DNA from: Lysobacter antibioticus HS124
GTDB lineage: Bacteria > Pseudomonadota > Gammaproteobacteria > Xanthomonadales > Xanthomonadaceae
Assembly (NCBI RefSeq): GCF_000336385.2
Contig: NZ_HG424513.1
Coordinates: 1 to 64,000, forward strand
Length of the DNA stretch: 64,000 bases
Direction: 5' to 3'
The notes under the pieces are model-generated. The model ran no database searches. It saw only the letters and a program-made list of their open reading frames with translations, and was not told the origin of the DNA. Made by a program: the position numbers and the translations under genes. Below are positions 56,400 to 64,000 of this stretch, piece by piece; position 1 is the stretch's first letter, and the number at the start of each line of letters is the position of its first letter.

Positions 56400-58469
56400 A
56401 TGAAATTCCTGTCTTGCAAGTGCGTGCATGGCCGAACGGCGGGGAACTCGCTGTTTTTGTTGCTGTTCGCGATGGCGGCGCAACCGGCGAGCGCGCGCGC
56501 GGAAGCGGCGGCGAAGATCGAATCGCCCGACGGCAGCCTGCAGGTGAGCGTGACGGTCGACGAGGATCGGCTGCACTACCGCGTCGATCGCCGCGGAAAA
56601 CCGATCCTGGACGAATCGCGTTTGGGCATGCTGCTGGGCAGCGGTCGCCTGGAGCGGAACCTGGCGCTGGTGTCGAAGAGCACCCGCCGGCACGACGATA
56701 CCTGGGAGCAGCCGTGGGGCGAACGACAGTTCGTCCGCGACCGGTACAACGAGCTGAGGCTGACGATCGGCGAGACGATCGGAGCGAAGCGCCGGTTCGA
56801 CGTGGTGTTCCGGGTATATGAGGACGGACTCGGGTTCCGCTACGAGTTTCCGGAATCCGCACAGGCGCCGGTCGTGATCGATGAGGAGCTCACCGAGTTC
56901 AATCTCGCCGCCGATGCGACGGCCTGGTGGATACCGGCCGGAGAATGGAATCGCGAGGAGTACCTCTACCATCGCACGCCCATCGAGCAGGTCGGCTTCG
57001 CGCAAACGCCGATCACCATGAAACTGGCCGACGGTACCCATGTCTCGATTCACGAGGCGGCCCTGGTCGACTATTCGGGCATGAATCTGGTTCGCGTCGA
57101 TGGGCGAAAATTGCGCAGCGCGCTGACGCCGGGCTCGGGCCAGGCCGGAAAGGTCGTGCGGCAAGCTCCGTTCCATACGCCGTGGCGGACGCTGCAAGTG
57201 GCCGACGACGCCGGCGGCCTGGTCGATTCCAGCCTGATCCTCAATCTCAACGAGCCCAACCGGATCGGCGATGTGTCGTGGTTCAAGCCGATGAAGTACG
57301 CAGGCGTCTGGTGGGAAATGCACCTGGACACCAAGACCTGGGGATCGGGTCCTCGCCACGGAGCGAACAACGAGAACGTGATGCGCCATATCGATTTCGC
57401 GGCGCGCAACGGCTTCGGCGGCGTGCTCGTGGAGGGGTGGAACGTCGGCTGGGACGGGCATTGGTTCGGCGACGGAGGCGAGTTCGATTTCACCCGTTCC
57501 TATCCCGACTTCGATCTGGACAAGCTGGCCGGCTATGCCCAGGCCAAGGGAGTGCAGTTGATCGGCCATCACGAAACGGCCGGCAACGCCGCGCGTTACG
57601 AATCCCAGTTGGACGCGGCGATGGACCTGTACCGACGCGTGGGGGTGCATGCGGTCAAGACCGGCTACGTAGCGGATGCGGGAGGCGCTAGGGTGCGCGG
57701 CGACGACGGTCGGGTTCGTTTCGCCTGGCACGAAAGCCAGGCGATGGCGCGCCACCATCTGAAGGTGGTGGCCGCGGCGGCCGAGCGCGGCATCGCCATC
57801 AATGCGCATGAGCCGATCAAGAGCACCGGCCTGCGGCGCACCTATCCGAACTGGATATCCAACGAAGGCGCGCGCGGCATGGAATACAACGCTTGGGGGC
57901 GTCCGCCCAATCCGCCCGAGCACGAGGCCAATCTGGTGTTTACCCGTCTGCTGGCCGGGCCGATGGACTTCACGCCGGGTATCTTGAGCCTGACCGGCGC
58001 CAAAGGCAGGCCGATCCAAAGCACCCTGGCCAAGCAGCTTGCCTTGTATGTGGTGATCTACAGCCCGATTCAGATGGTGCCCGACCTGCCGGAGAACTAC
58101 GAGCGCTATCCGGAAGCGTTCCAGTTCATCAAGGACGTGGCGGTGGATTGGTCCGACAGCAAGGTGGTCAACGGCGAGGTCGGCGATTACGTCACCGTCG
58201 TCCGCAAGGCGCGCGGCGGCGAGGACTGGTTCCTCGGCAGCGTTTCCGACGAGCACGCGCGCAATCTGGCCGTGCCATTGGGCTTTCTCGACCCGGACCG
58301 GACCTATCGCGCGGAAATCTACCGCGACGGCGAGGGCGCCGACTGGCAGGGCGATCGCTTCGCCTTCGCCCGCGATACCCGCGAGGTGCGACGCGGCGAC
58401 GTGTTGACGCTGCGGCTCGCGCCGGGCGGCGGGCAGGCGATCCGCTTCGTCCCGGTCGGGCGCCGATGA
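56400..58469 (+). CDS. GH97 glycoside hydrolase (SusB-like alpha-glucosidase, inverting type)
   Basis: A 689-residue secreted glycosidase. A signal peptide (FLLLFAMAAQPASARA, about 20-35) is followed by an N-terminal beta-sandwich (about 40-300), the catalytic barrel (about 300-590) and a C-terminal beta domain. Glutamates E345 (VEGWN), E392 (HHETAGN), E471 (NAHEPIK) and E495 (GMEYN) keep the spacing of the calcium-binding and catalytic glutamates of Bacteroides SusB (E391, E439, E508, E532). This is the inverting alpha-glucosidase pattern and not the Asp-nucleophile retaining type. It overlaps glucokinase by four bases. It would release glucose from maltodextrins in the periplasm. Confidence 0.91.
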   Translation: MKFLSCKCVHGRTAGNSLFLLLFAMAAQPASARAEAAAKIESPDGSLQVSVTVDEDRLHYRVDRRGKPILDESRLGMLLGSGRLERNLALVSKSTRRHDDTWEQPWGERQFVRDRYNELRLTIGETIGAKRRFDVVFRVYEDGLGFRYEFPESAQAPVVIDEELTEFNLAADATAWWIPAGEWNREEYLYHRTPIEQVGFAQTPITMKLADGTHVSIHEAALVDYSGMNLVRVDGRKLRSALTPGSGQAGKVVRQAPFHTPWRTLQVADDAGGLVDSSLILNLNEPNRIGDVSWFKPMKYAGVWWEMHLDTKTWGSGPRHGANNENVMRHIDFAARNGFGGVLVEGWNVGWDGHWFGDGGEFDFTRSYPDFDLDKLAGYAQAKGVQLIGHHETAGNAARYESQLDAAMDLYRRVGVHAVKTGYVADAGGARVRGDDGRVRFAWHESQAMARHHLKVVAAAAERGIAINAHEPIKSTGLRRTYPNWISNEGARGMEYNAWGRPPNPPEHEANLVFTRLLAGPMDFTPGILSLTGAKGRPIQSTLAKQLALYVVIYSPIQMVPDLPENYERYPEAFQFIKDVAVDWSDSKVVNGEVGDYVTVVRKARGGEDWFLGSVSDEHARNLAVPLGFLDPDRTYRAEIYRDGEGADWQGDRFAFARDTREVRRGDVLTLRLAPGGGQAIRFVPVGRR

Positions 58470-59443
58470 CGTCGGCGAGCCTGCTTTTGGCGGATATCGG
58501 CGGCACGAATGCGCGATTCGCCTTGTCCGCTCCGGAGTCGGTGCAGGCCTATCGGGACGACAGCGTGCGCGAGTACGCCGTGGCCGACTTTCCCTCGCTG
58601 GAGCATGCGGCCCGGCATTTTCTCGCGCAGGCGGGCGCGCACGCCGGCGCGGGCGTGTTCGCCGTGGCGGGGCGGGTGGATCGGGATGAAGCGCGGATCA
58701 CCAATCACCCCTGGGTGATCTCGGCGGAACGGGCCCGCGCCGTGCTGGGGCTCGAACGCCTGGAACTGATCAACGACTTCACCGCGCAGGCGATGGCGAT
58801 CCGGCTGTACGGCGCGGAGGATGTCAGCGCGATCGGTGCGGCGGGGTGGAGCGCCGTCCATTCGCGTCAGAGCGGGGACTACGCCGTCATCGGGCCGGGC
58901 ACGGGCCTGGGCGTCGGCGGTCTGAGCATGCGCGACGGACAATGCCGCGCCTTGCAGAGCGAGGGCGGTCACGCAGGATTCGCCCCGTGCAATGCCGAGG
59001 AAGCGCGCATTCTCGAACAGTTGTCGGTCGAATTCGGCCGGGTGTCGAACGAGCGCCTGTTGTCGGGGCCGGGACTGGTCAATATCCATCGTGCGTTGAG
59101 TCGGATGGAGCGGGCAGATCCGGAACCGTTGCGACCGTCCGACATCACGGCGATGGCGGCGGACGGCGACCCTCGCTGCCGACGGGCGATCGAGGTGTTC
59201 TGTGCGGTTTTCGGTGCGGTCGCCGGCGACCTGGTGCTGACCTTGGGAGCCTGGGACGGCGTCTTCCTCGCCGGGGGCTTGGTGCCGAGATTGCTGCCGG
59301 CCTTCCGCAGCTCCGGCTTTCGGCAGCGCTTCGAGCACAAGGGGCGGTTTTCCGCGGCAATGGCGAACGTGCCCGTCCTGGCGGTCATGCATCCGCACGC
59401 CGGTCTGCTCGGCGCCGCGAGCTATGCGCGCCATGAGGCGTAG
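58466..59443 (+). CDS. glk: Glucokinase (Glk family, ATP-dependent)
   Basis: A 325-residue glucokinase converting glucose and ATP to glucose-6-phosphate. The phosphate-binding motif is LLADIGGTNARFAL (7-20), the catalytic Asp is in LELINDFTAQAMAI (near 102), and GPGTGLGVGGL and EGGHAGFAPCNAEEARIL bind sugar and nucleotide as in E. coli Glk. It overlaps the GH97 gene (ATGA), making a direct path from alpha-glucosides to glycolysis. Other glk copies may exist outside the window. Confidence 0.94.
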   Translation: MTSASLLLADIGGTNARFALSAPESVQAYRDDSVREYAVADFPSLEHAARHFLAQAGAHAGAGVFAVAGRVDRDEARITNHPWVISAERARAVLGLERLELINDFTAQAMAIRLYGAEDVSAIGAAGWSAVHSRQSGDYAVIGPGTGLGVGGLSMRDGQCRALQSEGGHAGFAPCNAEEARILEQLSVEFGRVSNERLLSGPGLVNIHRALSRMERADPEPLRPSDITAMAADGDPRCRRAIEVFCAVFGAVAGDLVLTLGAWDGVFLAGGLVPRLLPAFRSSGFRQRFEHKGRFSAAMANVPVLAVMHPHAGLLGAASYARHEA

Positions 59444-59568
59444 CCGGAGGCCGCGGCCGCGACGATGCAGGGATCGGCGCCAGCGGGGGAGCGGCTTACG
59501 TTTTGTCGGTTCGGCGCGATAATCGATCGCGTCGCGATTGGCCGACGCTGTCCGGTTAGAGGGACGCC

Positions 59569-60306
59569 ATGCCTGTGGCTTATCTCCGCAGTCTCACCGG
59601 GCGCGCGCGCCACCCCGGTGCCGACCGTCAACTGGCGGGTTATCTGGCCTTCGTTGCCGGTGCGGTGAATGCGGGAGGATTTCTGGCCGTCCAGCAATAC
59701 ACCTCGCACATGACCGGGATCGTGTCGGGCATGGCCGATAATCTCGCCTTGGGCCGGTTGGCGTTGGTGGCGAGCGGCTTGGCCGCGGTGCTGGCCTTTC
59801 TCGCCGGGGCCGCCTGCTCGGCGATGTTGATCCACTGGGGACGCCGACGCGGCCTGCATAGCGAGTACGCCTTGCCGTTGATGGGCGAGGCGGGGCTGTT
59901 GCTGGCCTTCGGCGTGGCCGGCAGCCGCTTGCACGCCACGCAATGGGTGTTCGTTTCGGCGACCGCGACCCTGCTGTGTTTCGTGATGGGGCTGCAGAAC
60001 GCGATGATCACCAAGCTATCGCGCGCGGAAATCCGCACCACCCACGTCACCGGTCTCATCACCGATCTGGGCATCGAGTTGGGCAAATCCGCCTACTGGA
60101 ACCGGCGCGAAGCGACGCCGCCGGTGCGCGCCGACCGGCGCCGCTTGTGGCTGCTGGCGCGGTTGGTCGGATTGTTCTTCGCAGGCGGCGTGCTGGGTGC
60201 GCTGGGCTTCGCCCACCTCGGGTTCGCCGCGACCGTGCCGCTGGCGGCGCTGCTGTGTCTGCTGGCGTTGGTGCCGGTGCTGGACGACCTGCGCGCGCGT
60301 TTCTGA
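59569..60306 (+). CDS. DUF1275 (YoaK-like) membrane protein
   Basis: A 245-residue polytopic membrane protein with six or more helices. It starts GYLAFVAGAVNAGGFLAVQQYTSHMTGIVSGMADNLALG, the highly conserved DUF1275 beginning, and contains CFVMGLQNAMITKLSRAEIRTTHVTGLITDLGIELG. The function of this family is unknown. GATAAT at 59517-59522 may be a -10 box. It stands alone, with a GC-rich hairpin after it. Confidence 0.88.
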   Translation: MPVAYLRSLTGRARHPGADRQLAGYLAFVAGAVNAGGFLAVQQYTSHMTGIVSGMADNLALGRLALVASGLAAVLAFLAGAACSAMLIHWGRRRGLHSEYALPLMGEAGLLLAFGVAGSRLHATQWVFVSATATLLCFVMGLQNAMITKLSRAEIRTTHVTGLITDLGIELGKSAYWNRREATPPVRADRRRLWLLARLVGLFFAGGVLGALGFAHLGFAATVPLAALLCLLALVPVLDDLRARF

Positions 60307-60320
60307 GCCGGCGAGCCGGC

Positions 60321-60355
60321 GAGCCGGGGCCGGGTCCCGGGGCCGGCCCCGGCTC
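60321..60355 (+). other. GC-rich hairpin after the DUF1275 gene
   Basis: GAGCCGGGGCC and GGCCCCGGCTC form an 11-base-pair stem starting 15 bases after the stop codon. No T run follows, so factor-independent termination is uncertain. Confidence 0.45.
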
Positions 60356-60488
60356 GCGCGCCGAGTCCGGCACGGCCTTCGGCCTCCCATCGCTGCCCAT
60401 CGGCGCGCCGTAGAGCCGCGCCGAGCGGTGGCTCGTGCTTGAGAAAGGGCGGGTGCCGACCGCATCCAGGGTCGCAGGGCCGGCACTT

Positions 60489-60534
60489 GCCAAATATTGA
60501 ACGTCGTACAAATATATTCGAAGTTCAATATTTG
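60489..60534. promoter_or_regulatory. 13-bp inverted repeat, operator of the TetR/PEP-utilising operon
   Basis: CCAAATATTGAAC (60489-60501) and GTTCAATATTTGG (60522-60534) are perfect inverted copies 20 bases apart, ending eight bases before the TetR start. The patch is A+T-rich in an otherwise GC-rich region. It has the form of a TetR-family operator overlapping the promoter, so autorepression is likely. Confidence 0.7.
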
Positions 60535-60542
60535 GCCGATCC

Positions 60543-61196
60543 ATGAACGCCTCTCTCCCAGCGCCCGATCCGGGCCGACGCGAACGCAAGCGCCAGCAGA
60601 CCCTCGACCACCTGGCCGCCACTGCGTTCGGCCTGTTCGAACGCGAGGGCTATGAGGCGGTGACGATGGAGCAGATCGCCGTCGCGGCCGACGTGGCCAA
60701 GGGCACGCTCTACAACCATTTCCCGGTCAAGGAGGCGCTGCTGGCGCATCAGTTCCATGGCGAACTGGCGCAGGCCATGGAGGGGCTGGCGGCGAGCCTG
60801 GCCGAGCCGGACGACTTCGCCCGCCGGCTGGCGCGCTGGCTGCAGGCTTCGGTGCCTTGGTACGAGCGCCGCCGGGCGTATCTGTCGCCGTACCTGCGTT
60901 ACCGCTTCCTGGCCGTCGAGGCCGCCTCGCGGCGGCGCGATGGCGAAGAGCGCAGCGGTCTGGAGCGGTTGTTCCGCGCCCTGATCCTGGCAGGACAGGC
61001 GAGCGGCGAGTTGCGCCGCGACCTGCCCGCCGAGCATTTCGCCGACCTGCTCCAGCACTTGTACCTCGGCGCGCTGATGCGCTGGCTGGCGGCGCCGGCC
61101 GACGGCGCGGCGCCACCCGCCTTGCAGGACGAATTCGGCGCGATCGTCGAGCTGTTCGTGGATGGCGCGGCGCAGCCTGTGCAGACGCGCGCATGA
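60543..61196 (+). CDS. TetR/AcrR-family transcriptional regulator
   Basis: A 217-residue TetR-type repressor. The helix-turn-helix is at about 20-65 (TLDHLAATAFGLFEREGYEA and AVAADVAKGTLYNHFPVKEAL). The ligand-binding domain is Leu/Arg-rich. Its stop overlaps the start of the PEP-utilising enzyme gene (ATGA), so the two are made together. A perfect 13-base inverted repeat immediately upstream is the probable operator. The inducer may be the substrate of the downstream enzyme. Confidence 0.92.
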   Translation: MNASLPAPDPGRRERKRQQTLDHLAATAFGLFEREGYEAVTMEQIAVAADVAKGTLYNHFPVKEALLAHQFHGELAQAMEGLAASLAEPDDFARRLARWLQASVPWYERRRAYLSPYLRYRFLAVEAASRRRDGEERSGLERLFRALILAGQASGELRRDLPAEHFADLLQHLYLGALMRWLAAPADGAAPPALQDEFGAIVELFVDGAAQPVQTRA

Positions 61197-63745
61197 ACGC
61201 GCCTGCCGCCGTGCTGGACTGGAGCGAGGCGGCCGCGGCCGGAGCGGCCGTGGCCGGCGGCAAGGGCTGGCAGCTCGGGCGCATGGCCCGGCTGGGCATC
61301 GCGGTGCCCTCCGGCTTCGTGATCGCCGCCGCGGCCAGCCGCGATCGTGCGCCGGGCGATCCCGTCGATGCGGCGTTGCGCGCGCGGCTGGCCGAGGAAC
61401 TGGCCCGGCGCGGCTGGCTCGAGCGCGCGCTGGCGGTGCGCTCCTCGGCGCCCCAGGAGGATTCGACGCAGGCTTCGTTTGCCGGTATCCACCGATCCTG
61501 CCTCAACGTGCTTGGCCTGGACGCGTTGGCGCGGGCCGTGGCCGAGGTCTGGGATTCGGCTCGCACGCCGGCCGCGCGCGCTTACCGCGAGCGTTTCGGC
61601 CTCGACGGCGAAGACACGGCGATGGCGGTGGTGGTCATGCCGCTGCTGCCGGCGCTGGCCTCGGGCGTGGTCTTCACCCGCGACCCGCGTTCGGGGCGCG
61701 AGGACCGCGTTGCGGTCAACGCGCATTGGGGCCTGGGCGAGGCCCTGGTCGGCGGCCAGGCCGACGTCGACGAGTACCTGCTGCACTACGATCGCATCGA
61801 GCAACGTGTCTCGCCGCTGCAGCGGCGGATCGGCGCCAAGCGCCACTACACCCGCGCCCGCGCCGAAGGCGGCACCGAACTGGCCGACACGCCCGCCGAG
61901 CAGGGCGCGCAGGCGGTGCTGACGCCCGAGCAGTCGCAACAGGTCGCGTCCCTGGCCATGGACGCGGCGCGCGCGCTCGACTTCGCCCGGCCGCACTACG
62001 ATGTGGAGTGGGTCTGGGACGGCGCGCGGGTGTGGATCGTGCAGGCGCGGCCGATCACCGCCGGCGCGCGCCACACCTATCCCGCGTTGCGCACGCAAGC
62101 GGCGCTGTGGACTCGCGGCAACACCCGCGAAATCCTGCCCGAGCCGCTGTCGGCGATGGACTGGTCGATCTATGCCGTGGCCGCCGACCGCATGCTCACC
62201 GCCGGCTACGAACTCGGCGGTTACCCCGTGCTGGATGGCGTGCCGCATGCGGGGCTGCATCACGGGCGGGTCTATCTGGAGGCCTCGCTGATCCAGTGGG
62301 AAGGCTACGACGCTTACGGCATCGCCCCGGCGGCGATCAACGCCTTGATCGGCGGCCGCCTGCCCGAGATCGCCGTGCCGGCGCCGGGCTGGCGCGACCG
62401 TCTGCGCCGGGGCGCTCGCCTGTTGAGATATCTGCGCCGTTCCGCGGCGCGCCGCCGCCGCGCCGGGCGCGATGTCGCCGCCGCGCTGGCCTGCGCGAAA
62501 CGGTGGCGCGAGCAAGACCTGAGCCAGGGCGATCGCGCCTTGGCCCTGCGTCTGCGCGAGCACACCGAGCAGGTGCGCCGGGCCGACGAATTGTTCTTCC
62601 TGCAGGGCTCGGCCGGCGGCAGCCTCGCCGGTCTGGTCGACTTGATCGAGAAGTACTGCCCGGGCGAAGGGCAGGCCTTGGCGGCGGCCTTGCTGGCCGG
62701 CGGCGAGCCGAGCACGACCGCGCGCCAGGGCTACGAGTTGATGGCGCTGGCGGCGACCGCCGCGGCCGAGCCGACCGTTCTGGCCTGGCTGCGCAACGGC
62801 GGGCGGGACGATGCGGCCTGGCGCGAAGCCTTGCCGCAGGACAGCGCGTTCCGCAGCGAATTCGCGGCGTTTCTCGATCGCTACGGCCATCGCGCGGTCG
62901 CCGAGAGTTATCTGCGTCGTGCGCGTTGGCGTGAGCAGCCGCGGTATCTGTTCGAACAGATCCTGGCCCTGCTCGGCAGCGATGCCGAAGCGCTGCGCCG
63001 GCGCCAGCGCGAGGCCGGCGCGTCGGCGCGGCAACGCCTGCGCGGGCGCTTGCCGGCCTGGCAACGGCCGGCGCTGAACTATCTTTTGCGTAGCGCCGCG
63101 CGCGACAGCAACCAGCGCGAGGCCGCGCGCAGCGCGTTGATGGCGTATTTCGAAGCGTTGCGCCGGTTGGCGCTGAAGTTGGGCGAGCGCGCCTGCGAGC
63201 GCGGCGCGCTGGAGCGGGCCGAGGACGCGTTCGAACTCGACGCCGAGGAATGGTGCGCGCTCGCCGATGGCCGGCTCGCACCGGCGCACGCGCGGATGCG
63301 GGCGCTGAGCCGGCGCGAGCTGCGTGGGCGGCAGGCGCGGCAGGCCGAACTCGAACTGGTGGTCGAACACGGCAGCGCGCCCGAGCTGTCGCACGAGCCG
63401 GCGCGCGTTGCGGCGGGCGAGGGCGATTGGAGCGGAACGCCGATCGGCGCCGGCCGCGCGCGCGGCCGCGCGCGGATCGTGCGCGACCCGCGCGAAGGCG
63501 CGGCGCTGGCGGCGGGCGAGATCCTGGTGGCGCCGAGCACCGACCCGGCGTGGACGCCGCTGTTCCTGCGCGCGGCGGCGTTGGTCATGGAGACCGGCGG
63601 CTATCTTTCGCACGGCGCGATCGTCGCGCGCGAATTCGGCATTCCGGCGGTGGCCAACCTGCCCGGCGTGTTGGCGGGCCTGGTCGACGGCGAGGAAATC
63701 GAGGTCGACGGCGACCGTGGCCTGGTGCGTCGGCTGCGCGCCTGA
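61193..63745 (+). CDS. Rifampicin phosphotransferase-like PEP-utilising enzyme
   Basis: An 850-residue dikinase-type enzyme with the three-part layout and near length of rifampicin phosphotransferase (Listeria Rph, 867). The N-terminal ATP-grasp part has GGKGWQLGRMARLGIAVPSG, VRSSAPQEDS (Arg83) and a terminal WIVQARPIT. The middle domain (about 330-690) corresponds to the substrate-binding region. The C-terminal swivelling domain carries the phospho-accepting His807 in METGGYLSHGAIVAREFGIP. It is translated with an upstream TetR repressor, consistent with an inducible detoxifying enzyme. Rifamycin as substrate is unproven; other members act on unknown natural products. Confidence 0.85.
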   Translation: MNAPAAVLDWSEAAAAGAAVAGGKGWQLGRMARLGIAVPSGFVIAAAASRDRAPGDPVDAALRARLAEELARRGWLERALAVRSSAPQEDSTQASFAGIHRSCLNVLGLDALARAVAEVWDSARTPAARAYRERFGLDGEDTAMAVVVMPLLPALASGVVFTRDPRSGREDRVAVNAHWGLGEALVGGQADVDEYLLHYDRIEQRVSPLQRRIGAKRHYTRARAEGGTELADTPAEQGAQAVLTPEQSQQVASLAMDAARALDFARPHYDVEWVWDGARVWIVQARPITAGARHTYPALRTQAALWTRGNTREILPEPLSAMDWSIYAVAADRMLTAGYELGGYPVLDGVPHAGLHHGRVYLEASLIQWEGYDAYGIAPAAINALIGGRLPEIAVPAPGWRDRLRRGARLLRYLRRSAARRRRAGRDVAAALACAKRWREQDLSQGDRALALRLREHTEQVRRADELFFLQGSAGGSLAGLVDLIEKYCPGEGQALAAALLAGGEPSTTARQGYELMALAATAAAEPTVLAWLRNGGRDDAAWREALPQDSAFRSEFAAFLDRYGHRAVAESYLRRARWREQPRYLFEQILALLGSDAEALRRRQREAGASARQRLRGRLPAWQRPALNYLLRSAARDSNQREAARSALMAYFEALRRLALKLGERACERGALERAEDAFELDAEEWCALADGRLAPAHARMRALSRRELRGRQARQAELELVVEHGSAPELSHEPARVAAGEGDWSGTPIGAGRARGRARIVRDPREGAALAAGEILVAPSTDPAWTPLFLRAAALVMETGGYLSHGAIVAREFGIPAVANLPGVLAGLVDGEEIEVDGDRGLVRRLRA

Positions 63746-63777
63746 GCGCGCAGCCGCTCACGCGTGGGCGTCGTCGT

Positions 63778-64000
63778 TCAAGGGTCCTCGACCGTGTAGC
63801 CCTGGGCGCGCAGCTTGTCGAGCAGGCCGCCGCTTTCCAGCAGATCCGACACCGGCAGGGTGGCGAAGGTGCTGCGGTTCTCGGCCAGCGAATCCAATGC
63901 GCGTTCCAGCCAGGTCGCGGCGACGCGTTCGCGCAGGTCGGCGAAGCCCAGGCGATGGGCGACGCCGGTCGCGGCCAGTGCTTCCATGCAGGTGCGGTAC
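63778..64000 (-). CDS. C-terminal fragment of a TraB/GumN-like protein (5' end beyond window)
   Basis: The last 73 codons of a gene that continues past the right edge. The visible part (YRTCMEALAATG, then LERALDSLAENRSTFATLPV and GGLLDKLRAQGYTVEDP at the C-terminus) resembles the end of TraB/GumN-family proteins, which close with a GGLLxxLRxxGY motif. The family contains membrane-associated putative proteases of uncertain function. The match rests on a short stretch, so the call is tentative. It converges on the PEP-utilising enzyme gene with 32 bases between them. Confidence 0.5.
   Translation of the reverse strand, partial: YRTCMEALAATGVAHRLGFADLRERVAATWLERALDSLAENRSTFATLPVSDLLESGGLLDKLRAQGYTVEDP

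Noticed and set aside
61193-63745. Phosphoenolpyruvate synthase (ppsA) annotation
   Set aside because: The order of domains fits rifampicin phosphotransferase: the mobile His domain is at the C-terminus and no PEP-binding barrel follows it.

Overview
The window is a contiguous chromosomal piece of a high-GC gammaproteobacterium of the Xanthomonadaceae, most likely Lysobacter or a close relative. The grounds are the protein families, the gene orders petABC-sspA-sspB, fimT-pilVWX-pilY1-pilE and thrS-infC-rpmI-rplT-pheST-ihfA-merR, and the many GGGATT-type and GGAGCGGCG-type intergenic repeats. No integrase, transposase, phage gene or CRISPR array was seen. Apart from a few accessory loci it is core chromosome.

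Layout. 1-490 is non-coding with an AACAGC microsatellite. 491-4192 is a four-gene operon (TetR regulator, HlyD-type lipoprotein, ABC ATPase, permease) joined by ATGA overlaps. 4438-7682 is a DUF1800/DUF1501 pair. 8132-10078 (minus) is miaB plus a GNAT acetyltransferase. 10231-11232 is a lytic transglycosylase. 11530-15628 holds the cytochrome bc1 complex (petABC) and sspA/sspB. 15894-17405 (minus) holds trm112-like, nadC and a DUF3301 gene, divergent from purEK (17470-19130). 19233-21877 (minus) is a lipase-like lipoprotein and sodB; 22067-23723 is grxD, an SDR and a MarC-family gene. 24148-27378 is a large Oar-like TonB-dependent receptor, then ppnN and tRNA-Asn. 29478-36489 is the minor pilin and PilY1 operon of type IV pili. 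uvrB and tRNA-Val follow.

The most interesting part is 39521-42763. A 53-residue peptide gene with no recognised family is followed by a convergent operon of an ATP-grasp ligase resembling graspetide (omega-ester peptide) macrocyclases and an Atm1-type ABC exporter. The peptide ends in a Thr/Ser-rich then Asp/Glu-rich tail, as expected of a precursor whose side chains are joined by ester or amide bonds. This is a candidate RiPP locus without a microviridin-type motif in its precursor and without a visible protease.

43164-51515 is the translation cluster: a possible threonine attenuator before thrS, infC with a probable AUC start codon, the L35/L20 genes, a small exported protein of unknown function, pheS and pheT separated by a 30-bp inverted repeat, ihfA, and a MerR-type regulator. 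tRNA-Pro follows.

51934-59443 is an alpha-glucoside utilisation locus: a LacI regulator divergent from a TonB receptor, a GH97 glycosidase and glucokinase, with palindromes in the shared promoter region. The window closes with a DUF1275 membrane protein, a TetR regulator with a 13-bp inverted-repeat operator, a rifampicin-phosphotransferase-like enzyme translated with it, and the 3' end of a possible TraB/GumN-family gene.
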